This document shows, piece by piece, positions 46,701 through 54,520 of a DNA stretch of 64,000 nucleotides. Source of the stretch: Halichondria panicea (Eukaryota; Porifera; Demospongiae; Suberitida; Halichondriidae); assembly GCF_963675165.1 (NCBI RefSeq), contig NC_087383.1, positions 4,432,979-4,496,978 of the forward strand. The letters run 5' to 3'. Positions within the stretch are counted from its first letter, which is position 1. The number at the start of each line of letters is the position of its first letter. The notes below the pieces were generated by a model that saw only the letters and a program-made list of their open reading frames with translations, searched no databases and was not told where the DNA came from. The translations under genes and the position numbers were made by a program.

Positions 46701-49700
46701 GCTCTGCACATGCTCCTTACTATTACCATGTACCAATGCACTGTTGATTGTGTCTCTTTCCCTCTTCTTTCACCGCTTATGCAATGAGTTTTCCTCATTT
46801 GAGGCAAGAAAAGAAGACAAGAAAGCGAGGCGCGGATGTTTTCCGAGGCCCACTTCCGTTTCCAATCCCTCTCTCCTACATCTATGATAGTACCTGCAAT
46901 GACCTAGCTGATACGCACAAATTTGGAAGTTTTAGCAATCCAGCTACATCATGCGGTGAACGAAGCAAGAGAAGTTCAAGAAGAGAAGACAGGACTGGAA
47001 TTCAGTTGCTTCTTGATGTTCCTCATAGGTATTTCACTTTCATTATTGAGAAAAGAAGGCCGGTGAAAGAGGCTAACTCCTCAATTCCCTGAGTGAAGTG
47101 CGGCCTGGGATCGAGACTATTGAAGAGTATAATATAATTCTGTCCAACGACCACTTATATATTATCTTCAACAAAATTACAGGACGATGACAAATTAATC
47201 AACGTCACATTAATTTTATCTTACCATTAATGTACTACTGTATGAAAAAAGAAAGGGAATCAAAACTAAAAAACATTTGCAATGTGAACGTTGCTAGGAT
47301 TGCCAGGAAAAGAAAAGCGCGAAAAAGCGAAGAAACAAGAAATTCGGCGAGTGCATAACTCTAATCCGTTACAACGTCATGAACATGTACAGTCGAGTGG
47401 CCTACTGTTGATAAGGAATTTTAAAATCGAAATACAGGTTGGGTAAGTACACAGTCATTGGTCTTTATCTGCTGGTCATGAATAACTTGGAATACTTCCA
47501 CCCACACATCCAACACTTGCGTGTTTGCTCAACACTGTAATGGAGTCATAAACATGTAACTATAGCCTGCAAAAAATGCACATAATTAACATCACTATAA
47601 TTATTACTTGCAATGTGAAAGGATTGGCCAGGAAAAGTACCAAAACAAAAATAATAATTATAACTTATTGAAACAGTACATGTGAATGACGTTGTAACGG
47701 ATTGGAGTTATGTACTCGCCGAATTTCTTGTTTCTTCGCTTTTTCGCGCTTTTCTTTTCCTGGCAATCCTAGCAACGTTCACATTGCAAATGTTTTTTAG
47801 TTTTGATTGAGTTAAGGCTTTGTGAAAACACTACACCAAGTAATGATGACTCACCTTTTGAGATTGTAGAAATATACGTACATTGAATAGATGGAGCTTT
47901 TAGAGCTAGAAAATTAATTTTCACATGCATTTCATGTGAGTATGAATTATAATTATGGTACACCGGTGAACAATGTAGTCTCAGCGCATAACGTACTGCA
48001 CGTAGCTCAAAGATACAATAATGAAAGCATTGTATCAAGGTGTTACAGTAGAGTTCTCGTTAATCCGGGGACAGAAGTTTGGCGGCGGCTTTCAACTGTA
48101 GATAATATGCGGGCCTACTACAAGTCCAATAGCTGGATAATGAATCATTAATTTTATGTTCTCTATTCGAATCATTGGCCAAACCACACCCAAAACGTCA
48201 TATCTGGCCGTATTATACGTATAACAGTAAATTAAGAATCTGGTCTGTGGCTGTCAGAAGTGACCAGTACACAGAACAGCAAGGTGGCCGCATTTCAGAG
48301 CAAGTTTGTGCACAGTAATGATCTATATAGCAATCATTGCCAAATGAAACGGCCGAGGTGCCGTAATTCAGAAGAAAGGATAGCGAGAGTCTACTGTATA
48401 CCGTATATATTTCGAGGGTATATATTTTTGCAGAAATGCCTTTAGAAAGGTTTTCGCGGATTTATTTTCTTGGAATAGTAGCCTTTTTGCAGCATGCACG
48501 CATGCGAATTTAATTCGCGGTACATGCTTAATCCGCGTAAACCATGAACATTTATACCCTCGAAATATACCCGCTATACGATAGCCAAACCCTATAACGA
48601 GGAGTGTTTCAAGCAACTATTTTTGTTTTGTTTCCAATCCCTTTTACTGTTCTATCTATGGTTCGGGATACTCTTTGGGCTTCTAAATCATGTATATAGA
48701 AACTTCCTAAACAGTGTCTAACTATTATTTATATACGTGTACTAGTTTTTGAACTTTTTATCACGTCTATTCTAAGGATTCAGCTCGTAAAATGCTTAAA
48801 ACAGTAAGTGACCTTAGGAGTAAAGGTCAATCTTTTCAGATCTCCTAGTTTATACTTTCATGACCAGGCAATGTAGTCTAGGAATGCCGATTAGTCAAAG
48901 GTGGTGTCCAGCCTCTTCTGAACCATTATTCATTATAAGCTGTGCGAAATATATTCATCCAAGGGAATACCCAGGGAAGATTTGCAAAAAACTGCGTGTA
49001 TAGCACACAGATGAAGTGCTGGAGAATTAGCTAGATCATTACAGCCTGCGTGACTAATATAGTGCATTACAGCCTAACTAGAATGGCCATAGTTAGCTTT
49101 CTCCATAAATTTTTTAGACCAAATCTACGTTGTGAGTAAAGAGTTACACTATATACAGTAAACTGTGGCACTCTATAGTTACTGTACCCAAAGAAGGAAT
49201 GAAGTCTATAGTCATGCTGAAAATAATGCTAGTGAGTTTATTCGCTGCTCACGTGGCAAGTTCCCCCATTCCAGAACTAGACATCAGGTCACAATCGGAA
49301 CCAAGTTCGGAAACTTCAGACTACTACACTCCATACATCACAGACACGGTTGAACATGGTGATACGTACTTTGTAGTGACTTGTCAAGCCAATAAAGTAT
49401 CGTTTGTCAGTTGGTTAGTGGATGGAGAGGACGTTAGACGTCTGAGAACTGAAGGTTTCACGGAGAACAGTACGCTGTTTAATGCTACACTGCACAGTTA
49501 CTTAAGAATACCACGGAAACATTTTCATTGTGGGATGGCTTTACAGTGTTGCGGGGATGGCACAACTTGCTCAGAAAAGCTACAATCAGGTAAGATAAAC
49601 ATGTCAATGTGTACGTGCACACAATACACGCATATGAATTTCCCAGGGAAACTATTGGAAGGCTGTGAGGAACAAGACGGTGAATTACTCAAAGACAGTG

Positions 49701-52700
49701 CACTAGGGGGCTTTGCAAGTGTTGCTACTACAACTTTGATAGCAGTTTTGGCCGCTTTGTATATCATGTACATGTAGTCATAATCGGTACACAAACATGA
49801 CTGTAATAATCAAAATCTGTGTGCTAACTCGCCGTATGTAATGCATGGCTAATTGCCTACAATTATAGATATGTACATGCTGAATACTCTTGACTGCATG
49901 CGTAATACAGGGGGATGGGATAACCAGGTTTTTTTTCTAGGCCATGGGGAAACGATATTCAAAGGGTGAAAGGCATGAGCTGTTGCAACTTGAGTACTGG
50001 ATAGAGTCAAGCTAAACATGTTTTACCTACATGTACTGATGTAAGACAAATATCACACAACACATTAGTATCTGAGATGCATGGAAGTGCATTACATCAG
50101 GCCAACCATGGCTGCTACCACCCACACAACATTCACATACCCGGTACACAATTTAAACATAGCTCAAGCAGAGTTTTCGTTAAAAGGGCATTAAGGGGCA
50201 TGACGCCCTGCTTCAATTATTGGGCACCCTCTTAACGCCCCCTTATATTGACCACATGTAGCTCTAACATTTTTTTTAAGGTGGCTAAAAGACCCAATTC
50301 TGTTCCAAGTCAACATGAGTCCAGTAGTGAAGCTGCTATTGAACACACTGCTACTAAAGTAAGTCTGATGTGAAGTACTGTGTTGAGGACTGAGGTACAG
50401 ATCCAGGTATTTCTCTCAGTCTGCTCATCATTGTGCTTTGTCAGCTTATCAAATCCCCCCCCCCCTGAGCTGGGGTATGTAATCACTGACCTAGTGCTTT
50501 AGAGGCTCTGGAGTGAGTGGAAAGGGTGCTCTCAGGGACTCCACTAGTAATTCTGTGCTCCATTTTGAGTTTGGCAGCTCTCAGGGAGGCAGCCTTTCCC
50601 TCATCAGAACTCCGACTGCTCTCTGTGCCTGTGTGGGGGTTACAGTGAACACAGTATTACCCTGCTCTGTGTGGAGCGTCACAATGAACACACTATTGCC
50701 CTACTCTGTGTGGGGGGTCACAGTGAACACACTATTGCCCTACTCTGTGTGGGGGGTCACAGTGAACACATTATTGCCCTACTCTGTAAGAACAGTTTTT
50801 TCTTTACAGTGAGCTGTTTAGAGGTGCTGTACATTCTAACGATTTAATTAAGAAAAGCAATAGAATCAGTGCACTGTCGAGGTACACCTATCTTTATAAC
50901 TAATTTTAGAGTACGTGTTACCCAGCTGACCATGATCACAGTACGTGACTCACCTGGCACCACAGGTGTTCCCTTGAGCCTGTCCCTGAGGCGCTTGATG
51001 CGACGGTTGGCCCTTTGAGTTAGCTCATTACTGTAGGGGGGAAGGGCTGGCTGGTCTGTAGAGGGGTAATAAACACACAATCTATAATGAACAAGCTACC
51101 ATATACACAATGTACGTGTAGCATAATTTTTGGCCAAACCGCAAACATTTCAACCATTAAACATTTGTAACAGCTACATGTAGCTAGTGTACATAATATT
51201 AATGTCAGACCACTGGGCAAGAGGTGAGCACCAACCCATAAACCGATAACTTGGGCCTGGATACAAGGCAATGTAAAGCCACCACCCATTCAGTAGCGTG
51301 CATAGGCGTATGAAGCCATGCCACCTGAAAGGGTAACCTAAGAGGCTATGCCTCACCTAAAGATCACAAAGAGGGGGGAACCCCCTCACGCAATAAATGC
51401 TGTGCTCAAGCCCGAGCTGGTGGTGTGAGAAAAAGGGATACCTCCAGAGGCCCAGAGGTGAGAGGGGTGGGAAGGGGGGAAAGACGCTATTCACAGCTAT
51501 ACTTGCCGCTGTCCAACACGCGAATGACTACCACGCGGTAGGATCCCCTACTGTGCATGCGCAGCCACGCCTACTGGTATTAATCCCAAGAGTACTTGCC
51601 CCTGGCTGCCATTAACCATTGTTTTGTCCTCACACACAAAACCCACTCATTTGACGCGAAATGCCCAGAAATTGGCAATTCACAATGCGGCCCTCAAAAA
51701 ATTACTTGCAAACTCAGCATGAATACATTTTGTCAGTGTCATGGATACCTTGACTGCCGCTGTCAGATTGTGATGCAGGAGTCACCGTTTCCTCATTGCC
51801 TCGTAGAGGATAGCTCCTCCCACCTAAAGCAATACAAATATCAGTAAAATGATTAATTTATCAACCTCAACTTAGGTATAAGATTCCCTGTTGCACATGT
51901 CAACACAATCCATCGACACAAATGCAGAGGTTCAAAATACAAGCAATGATCAGTCGTTAAGACTTTACCTCCACCCCACTTACCAAACTGAAGGTCAGAG
52001 CTCCTCCCCTCCTCTGCTAAGACCCTGGCCAGTACTTCCCGCCCTTCCTTCTCCAGCTGACTCCGCCTCACGTCCTCCGCCATTTGTCGCTGTTCATCAG
52101 CACGGATTAGTGCTCGCATGTCAGGCGGGGTAAAGTCGTACCCTAGTGGGGGCCCAGGGGGGAGCGATTGGATAGAAGCATCTAAAATAATGTGATCAAT
52201 CAACAAGCATTAATACTAAAGATAGAGAATCGTTCTCAGAGTACCTCGTTCTCAGAGTACCATAAATCTTTTGGATAAAACTTGGCCAGTTTATCATGGA
52301 ACGATTGTTTTTAATTAAGCACACTTTTGTATATACATGTATAAGGTTTTTGTCTAAAGCACCAATTTATTTGCACGTACCTAGTATGGATATGGCAATA
52401 ACCACTGACTCTAAAACGTACCTACTGACTGGCTTTCCCCAAGTCCCAGTGATAAGTCATTTGATCCGGCCAAAATATCTTGTGAGAGTGGAATTTGAAA
52501 AATATTCGAATTGGTACTTCCACCTCCAGTAGCTCCGCTACTCCCTACAGTTGTGGGTGTGGCACCTCGTCTAACAGCAGCAGCTGGGCTTGCAGTAGGA
52601 CCAGTGATTTGTCCTCTGCCACCATCTCTATTAGTAACAGCAGATTGAATGGTTCTTGCACTGGCCTGTGTTTGAGCTGAAATACTATTTCCAGTTTGGG

Positions 52701-53135
52701 CAGCACTGTGGTTTTGAGCTGAGCTTGACAAAGTGGTGGTTGCCGTCTGGTGTTGATTTGATGCTGCCAGGTGCAGACGATTAATGGTGGCTGCCAGCTG
52801 GTATTGGTTGCTGGTTGAGATCTGTGGCTGATTAGGAGTGATGTCTGGTTGCGGTGGTGATAGGAGAGAGATGATGCCGCTGGGTCCAGGAGGGGGGCTC
52901 AGGGACTGGGATGGCTCAGTGAAGGGGAGGGATGACGAGACATGAGCCACGTGTCTGGAGAGAAATAAATACAGTGTGGGAATAAATCTGCCGGATACAG
53001 GTACATGTGGCTAGATATTTATAAATAGTAGGATAAGATAGATGAAACGCCATGAAATAAGGAGTGTGTATCACTGATAATCGTAAAATGCTACCTGGGT
53101 GAAAGATCAGACTCCATATTATCATCTGGTTCCAT
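25768..53135 (-). CDS. TP53BP1: TP53BP1 orthologue: tandem Tudor plus tandem BRCT DNA-damage mediator, 26 exons
   Basis: Nuclear scaffold that reads methylated and ubiquitylated nucleosomes at DNA breaks. Exons, 5' to 3': 53095-53135, 52422-52954, 51984-52181, 51749-51823, 50954-51055, 39958-40044, 39430-39594, 39019-39217, 38742-38858, 38539-38628, 36666-36816, 35866-35946, 34665-35706, 30522-32188, 29753-30338, 29591-29705, 29351-29414, 29197-29290, 28772-28924, 28471-28572, 27796-27887, 27235-27357, 26989-27062, 26833-26902, 26109-26190, 25768-26003. They total 6339 nt (2112 aa), all phase-consistent. The N terminus (MEPDDNMESDLSPR) and a long Ser/SQ/TQ-rich region suit ATM/ATR targeting. 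TIRTVTDHRIVSSEVI precedes the Tudor pair (about 1715-1855; VGTKVIAKWKDKCWYMATII). NRKRKRRS is a likely NLS at the site of the ubiquitin-dependent recruitment region. BRCTs (about 1925-2112) show KTKKYLLGLALDVPCITYSW, DYRLPAGVNNFDGTVIPW and SHTWIVQCLIQG. The human protein has 1972 aa. Confidence 0.93.
26288..26690. mobile_element. Pogo/Tigger-like MITE in the last intron region of TP53BP1
   Basis: Ends CAGCAGACTCTCG and CGAGAGTCTATTG are inverted, and TA flanks both (26286-26287, 26691-26692). Repeated CGCTATTCCGGC and AAGTACGGCCA motifs fill the interior. The CAG...AC/TCTCG ends resemble pogo-type elements. A related element is at 48046-48396. Confidence 0.75.
32511..32630. repeat. 120-bp hairpin in the TP53BP1 intron between exons 13 and 14
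   Basis: Left arm TATCCTATGGATACTGAAGA through CAGTAACTG and right arm CAGTTACTAGGCACGG through CAGTATCCATGGGATA are near-perfect inverted repeats, with a CACGAGTGCCTGCAAGGCAC centre that is itself palindromic. This looks like a small foldback element or the fused ends of a transposon. Confidence 0.8.
32640..34340. other. Remainder of TP53BP1 intron 13
   Basis: No TP53BP1 exon or gene on the other strand can be supported here. A short lysine/glutamine-rich + strand frame at 32643-32828 (DFSQLKTSLRERKQLERQRN) may be transposase debris. GTGTGCAATA repeats occur near 33320-33360 and a C9 run near 33625. Confidence 0.45.
34342..34543. mobile_element. 202-bp MITE with CCGCATAGCG...CGCTATACGG ends, copy 2
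   Basis: CCGCATAGCGAAAAATTTTC and AAATTTTGCGCTATACGG are inverted ends. TA flanks both (34340-34341 and 34544-34545). The interior shares TTAAAGGCGTGG and CAGTCAAC.CACGA with 15640-15843. Confidence 0.75.
36939..37433. mobile_element. 495-bp Harbinger-like MITE inserted in the foldback element (TAA target duplication)
   Basis: Ends TGCACTTGTCAA...GCCCCACC and GGTGGGGC...TTGACAAGTGCA are inverted and bounded by TAA on both sides (36936-36938, 37434-37436). The other arm of the host element reads CACTAATCCTGCC across the point with a single TAA, proving insertion with a 3-bp duplication, typical of PIF/Harbinger. GGGGATTAG/CTAATCCCC motifs fill the interior. Confidence 0.87.
37465..37748. mobile_element. 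284-bp pogo/Tigger-like MITE inserted in the foldback element (TA target duplication)
   Basis: Ends CAGTAGAACCTCCATTATCC and GGATAATCGAGGTTCTACTG are inverted and flanked by TA (37463-37464, 37749-37750). The other host arm reads GTGTTTATACCATACC across the site with a single TA. TATCCGG repeats and CAGT ends are typical of pogo/Tigger-type MITEs. Confidence 0.88.
40383..41961 (+). pseudogene. Type II membrane collagen-like protein with Cys-rich C-terminal domain, copy 1 (frameshifted)
   Basis: Intronless frame nested antisense in TP53BP1 intron 5. From the ATG at 40383: a short cytoplasmic tail, a membrane anchor (LFVLQAITFAVLFTILGSLT, about residues 9-31), a stalk with a RNRRD basic site, then Gly-X-Y repeats from about 40711 to 41140. 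Next comes a globular Cys-rich domain (GWMKVADVDMTDSNQQCPNG, TCGRPDRGC, YSRVCGRIVAYQ) ending at 41961. This C-terminal domain recurs in invertebrate collagen- and fibrinogen-type proteins, from memory. The frame breaks at about 41055-41066: GGAGTTAATTAAAGG here against GGAGCTAAAGG in copy 2, a 4-bp gain that ends translation at 41064-41066 while the rest stays open in another frame. The break could be a real mutation or a consensus error. Confidence 0.8.
42043..42048 (+). promoter_or_regulatory. Candidate poly(A) signal of collagen-like copy 1
   Basis: AATAAA lies 82 bp after the TAG at 41959-41961 on the same strand. It is supported by position and exact consensus only. Confidence 0.5.
42184..42394. 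mobile_element. MITE, second copy of the CCGTATTACTAG family
   Basis: This is the reverse complement of 22911-23123 along most of its length (TGCGAACTTTGCGA, AATCCGCAAAACC, GCTGATTTGGCTCA). The right end ATTCTAGTAATACGG with TA is intact, while the left end is eroded (CCGG.CAGAATGTTTTGC). Confidence 0.85.
42990..43690 (+). pseudogene. Decayed copy of the small secreted cysteine protein
   Basis: Collinear with the intact gene at 49199-49777: CTTCAGACTACTACACC, GAACATGGTGATAC.TAC, the SWLVDGEDVRRLRTEGF coding block (43107-43170) and GGGATGGC.TTACAGTGTTGC (from about 43457). The signal peptide region is missing and TGACTTGTCAAGCC is replaced by TGATTTAATTG, creating a stop. About 230 bp of unrelated sequence with a C13 run interrupts it between 43205 and 43440, and the 3' part is frameshifted. 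It is the first-unit partner in the duplicated gene pair. Confidence 0.85.
44021..44083. repeat. Inverted repeat upstream of a small TATA-box frame
   Basis: GGATATACCACACCTAAGAG and CTCCGAGTAGGTGTGGCATAT form an imperfect hairpin of about 60 bp. A further GTGTGGTATA sequence at 44545 is inverted relative to it, so 44021-44555 may be one element with a short internal frame. Confidence 0.5.
44108..44116 (+). promoter_or_regulatory. TATA box
   Basis: TATAAAAGG lies 30 bp upstream of the ATG of a 52-codon frame and just after CACGTG. It is the clearest TATA box I noticed in the window. Confidence 0.5.
44146..44304 (+). CDS. Possible 52-aa peptide (hypothetical)
   Basis: ATG at 44146 to TAA at 44302-44304. 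The peptide begins MQTTKKNKTMPDFAAVKELV and ends LLELQALLG; it is basic and probably helical. It follows the TATAAAAGG at 44108, with only 30 bp between that box and the ATG. It lies between the two units of the duplicated gene pair in TP53BP1 intron 5, perhaps inside an inverted-repeat element. I do not recognise it; chance or transposon debris are both possible. Confidence 0.3.
   Translation: MQTTKKNKTMPDFAAVKELVEQHVDSYRCSRASLVQALTIRRPLLELQALLG
45341..46886. mobile_element. 1546-bp transposon with 35-bp perfect inverted ends and 7-bp target duplication
   Basis: The left end (45341-45375, CATAGATGTAGGAGAGAGGG then ATTGGAAACGGAAGT) equals the reverse complement of the right end (46852-46886). 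The 7-bp ATAGTAC flanks both sides (45334-45340, 46887-46893). Removing element and one repeat restores a continuous coding frame across the host collagen-like gene. No transposase is recognisable; the longest internal frame (45911-46153, 80 aa) is unremarkable. A GGATTGGAAACG.AA fragment near 4900 hints at further copies. The 7-bp duplication does not fit Tc1/mariner or Harbinger. Confidence 0.93.
47258..47808. mobile_element. 551-bp element with about 120-bp inverted ends
   Basis: AATCAAAACTAAAAAACATT through GTTACAACGTCAT on the left is the reverse complement of ATGACGTTGTAACGG through TTTTTTAGTTTTGATT on the right, almost identical over about 120 bp. It lies directly before the surviving 3' end of collagen-like copy 2. 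I see no clear target duplication. Confidence 0.85.
48046..48396. mobile_element. Pogo/Tigger-like MITE with CAGTAGAGTTCTCG...CGAGAGTCTACTG ends
   Basis: Inverted CAGTAGA.T.CTCG ends flanked by TA (48044-48045, 48397-48398). GGCCGTATT and CCAAACCACACCCAAAACG motifs match the reverse strand of 26288-26690. It abuts another element starting at 48401. Confidence 0.75.
48401..48580. mobile_element. 180-bp MITE with CCGTATATATTTCGAGGGTA ends
   Basis: The left end CCGTATATATTTCGAGGG and right end CCCTCGAAATATACCCGCTATACG are inverted; TA precedes the left end. It sits within 5 bp of the preceding MITE, so two independent insertions are back to back. Confidence 0.65.
49199..49777 (+). CDS. Small secreted or membrane-anchored cysteine protein (Ig-like?), intact copy
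   Basis: Intronless 192-aa protein nested antisense in TP53BP1 intron 5. It starts with a signal peptide (MLVSLFAAHVASS). The ectodomain is acidic, has N-glycosylation sites (NSTLF, NATL, NMSM) and cysteines in VTCQ, FHCGMALQCC, TTCSEKL and MCTCTQY. It ends in a hydrophobic tail (SVATTTLIAVLAALYIMYM) fitting a C-terminal membrane or GPI anchor. The VTCxANxxSFVSWLVDG pattern recalls the C-strand tryptophan of an immunoglobulin fold, but I cannot confirm that. A decayed duplicate lies at 42990-43690. Its recurring neighbour is a membrane collagen-like gene, so both may act at the cell surface; this is inference from proximity. Confidence 0.72.
   Translation: MKSIVMLKIMLVSLFAAHVASSPIPELDIRSQSEPSSETSDYYTPYITDTVEHGDTYFVVTCQANKVSFVSWLVDGEDVRRLRTEGFTENSTLFNATLHSYLRIPRKHFHCGMALQCCGDGTTCSEKLQSGKINMSMCTCTQYTHMNFPGKLLEGCEEQDGELLKDSALGGFASVATTTLIAVLAALYIMYM
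50625..50790. repeat. 39-bp minisatellite, about four copies
   Basis: The unit CCCTACTCTGTGTGGGGGGT plus CACAGTGAACACACTATTG repeats in tandem. The last two copies are near identical, the first ones more diverged. The unit is a multiple of three and open on the + strand (VNTLLPYSVWGVT), but the surrounding frame looks non-coding and it lies in the TP53BP1 intron. Confidence 0.9.
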
Positions 53136-53434
53136 GGTGTATCTATGGAGACTTCCTAGACGTAGCAGTAGCTGTATTAAAGTGTTCTCAGTGCAGTAGA
53201 GCTGGCTAGAGCTAGAGCCAGTTGTTGACGTTTTAAATGTTGACAATCTGTGCGCCACGTGGCTAAGATAAATACGGTAAAACTCTGCCCCCTGGTAATT
53301 CTATTACAGCAACTATCTACATGTAATAGAATTACATCAAACAACACGAGGTTTGATCTATGGTTTGATCTGCGTATTAAAAATATAAATTTAATTATAA
53401 ATCTATCCGTTATTTTTGTAGCTATAATTAAAGA
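53136..53434. promoter_or_regulatory. Probable bidirectional promoter of TP53BP1 and the 258-aa gene
   Basis: The start codons of two divergent genes are 299 bp apart and nothing else lies between. I see no TATA box near either start. Shared regulation is inferred from the head-to-head arrangement only. Confidence 0.6.
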
Positions 53435-54211
53435 ATGGCTGCACTAACAGCAGAAGATATTGAAGTCCTTTATGAAACGTTGGAAAAAGTCAAAAATTGC
53501 ATTTTGAACGATTCAAATGCATTGAAGTCCCTGACAGACACTGATCACCTAGCAATTAAATGTCACGAAGTTGCCACTCTAATGGATAAGAAATGCAATG
53601 CAATTGAGCTAGAATCTGACAGTGATTCTGAAGATACGTCCACGGTACGCGGTACTACTATGGCGGTACCAATGCTCTCGGCCACCAGTTCTATCTCTGA
53701 CTCTGGTAATCAAGAAGTCGAGGACGAAGAGGAAACTAAGCCAATCTTGAATGCTGGAACATTTCAATCTTCATCTGCGACACAGCAGCAATCTCTATTT
53801 CATTTTGTGAATAGTCAGCCGCAGCAGTCAACTAGTGGGCCACTAGCAACTGCGACACCCATACAGCGAGTGCCAACACCTCCTGCTCCTCAAACCACTT
53901 TACCAGTATTGAAGAATCGTTTTGGGAGCCAGAATCCACCAGTTATTGATCAACAAGCTAGAAAGCGTCAACTTGAGGCAGAAAAAATGGTGAAAAGCTT
54001 ATCAAAACGCACAACCTTTACTTGCGGTATCAGTTACAATGGTGATGAGAGTGAGAAAAAATTCAGTGATGGAATTAAGAAAGATCTCCGGGAAGCCTTA
54101 CCAGCTCTGAAAACTCATCAGCATATTTTTCGCTACATGGCTTGGGCCACAACTGAGCGTCTGGAGTGCTCTCACTGTCGCCTCTGCAAGAATGAGTACC
54201 CTTCAAGCTGA
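53435..54211 (+). CDS. Unrecognised intronless 258-aa protein
   Basis: ATG at 53435, stop at 54211. The N-terminal 60 residues are probably helical (MAALTAEDIEVLYETLEKVK). An acidic serine stretch follows (ESDSDSEDTS), then a low-complexity Q/S/P linker (residues about 100-165), a basic segment (QQARKRQLEAEKMVKSLSKR), and a C-terminal block with a Cys cluster (LECSHCRLCKNEYPSS) that could bind a metal. It is divergent with TP53BP1 across 299 bp. I do not recognise the family. Residue composition suggests a nuclear or cytoplasmic regulatory protein, which is inference. No repeats interrupt it and the frame is clean, so it is probably real. Confidence 0.65.
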   Translation: MAALTAEDIEVLYETLEKVKNCILNDSNALKSLTDTDHLAIKCHEVATLMDKKCNAIELESDSDSEDTSTVRGTTMAVPMLSATSSISDSGNQEVEDEEETKPILNAGTFQSSSATQQQSLFHFVNSQPQQSTSGPLATATPIQRVPTPPAPQTTLPVLKNRFGSQNPPVIDQQARKRQLEAEKMVKSLSKRTTFTCGISYNGDESEKKFSDGIKKDLREALPALKTHQHIFRYMAWATTERLECSHCRLCKNEYPSS

Positions 54212-54520
54212 TGTTAGCCATCACTATAGAATCTAGGCACCATATGTAACTAGAGGAGAGATATATCTACTCGTAAAACTATCTAGATCTAGATCTACAC
54301 TTATACCCTTATTACAGTCATGTAGTTCCCCGATATTTTGCTTGCAGAGGGTACTAATTAACTGTTCCATTAGTAGAGAAAAATCGGCCTGGAATGCAGG
54401 GTGGGGCTCTATAATTATAGCCATGCCCTAGGTCACTTTGTTAGGGGTTTATCTCTATACACGTCGACACAGGTACAGGTTTGTTGCTCTAGTGTATTCT
54501 TGATCTTCAATGTTCTAACA

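Larger units (their letters stand above)
44568..47886 (+). pseudogene. Type II membrane collagen-like protein, copy 2, broken by insertions
   Basis: Homology to copy 1 begins at about 44610 (CTAAGCTGTTTGT). The membrane anchor, stalk and Gly-X-Y region read openly to about 45340. A transposon (45341-46886) then interrupts the frame, which stops at 45377 inside the element. After it, TTTAGCAATCCAGC.ACATCA (about 46931-46955) resumes the C-terminal domain. Most of that domain is replaced by unrelated sequence and a second inverted-repeat element (47258-47808), and only the last codons (LRLCENTTPSNDDSPFEIVE) reappear at 47809-47886. The N-terminal codons before 44610 are not shared with copy 1, so the original start is also lost. 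Confidence 0.85.

Noticed and set aside
50513-50812. 99-codon + strand frame over the 39-bp minisatellite
   Set aside because: The frame is open because the repeat is a multiple of three; no domain or splice context supports coding.
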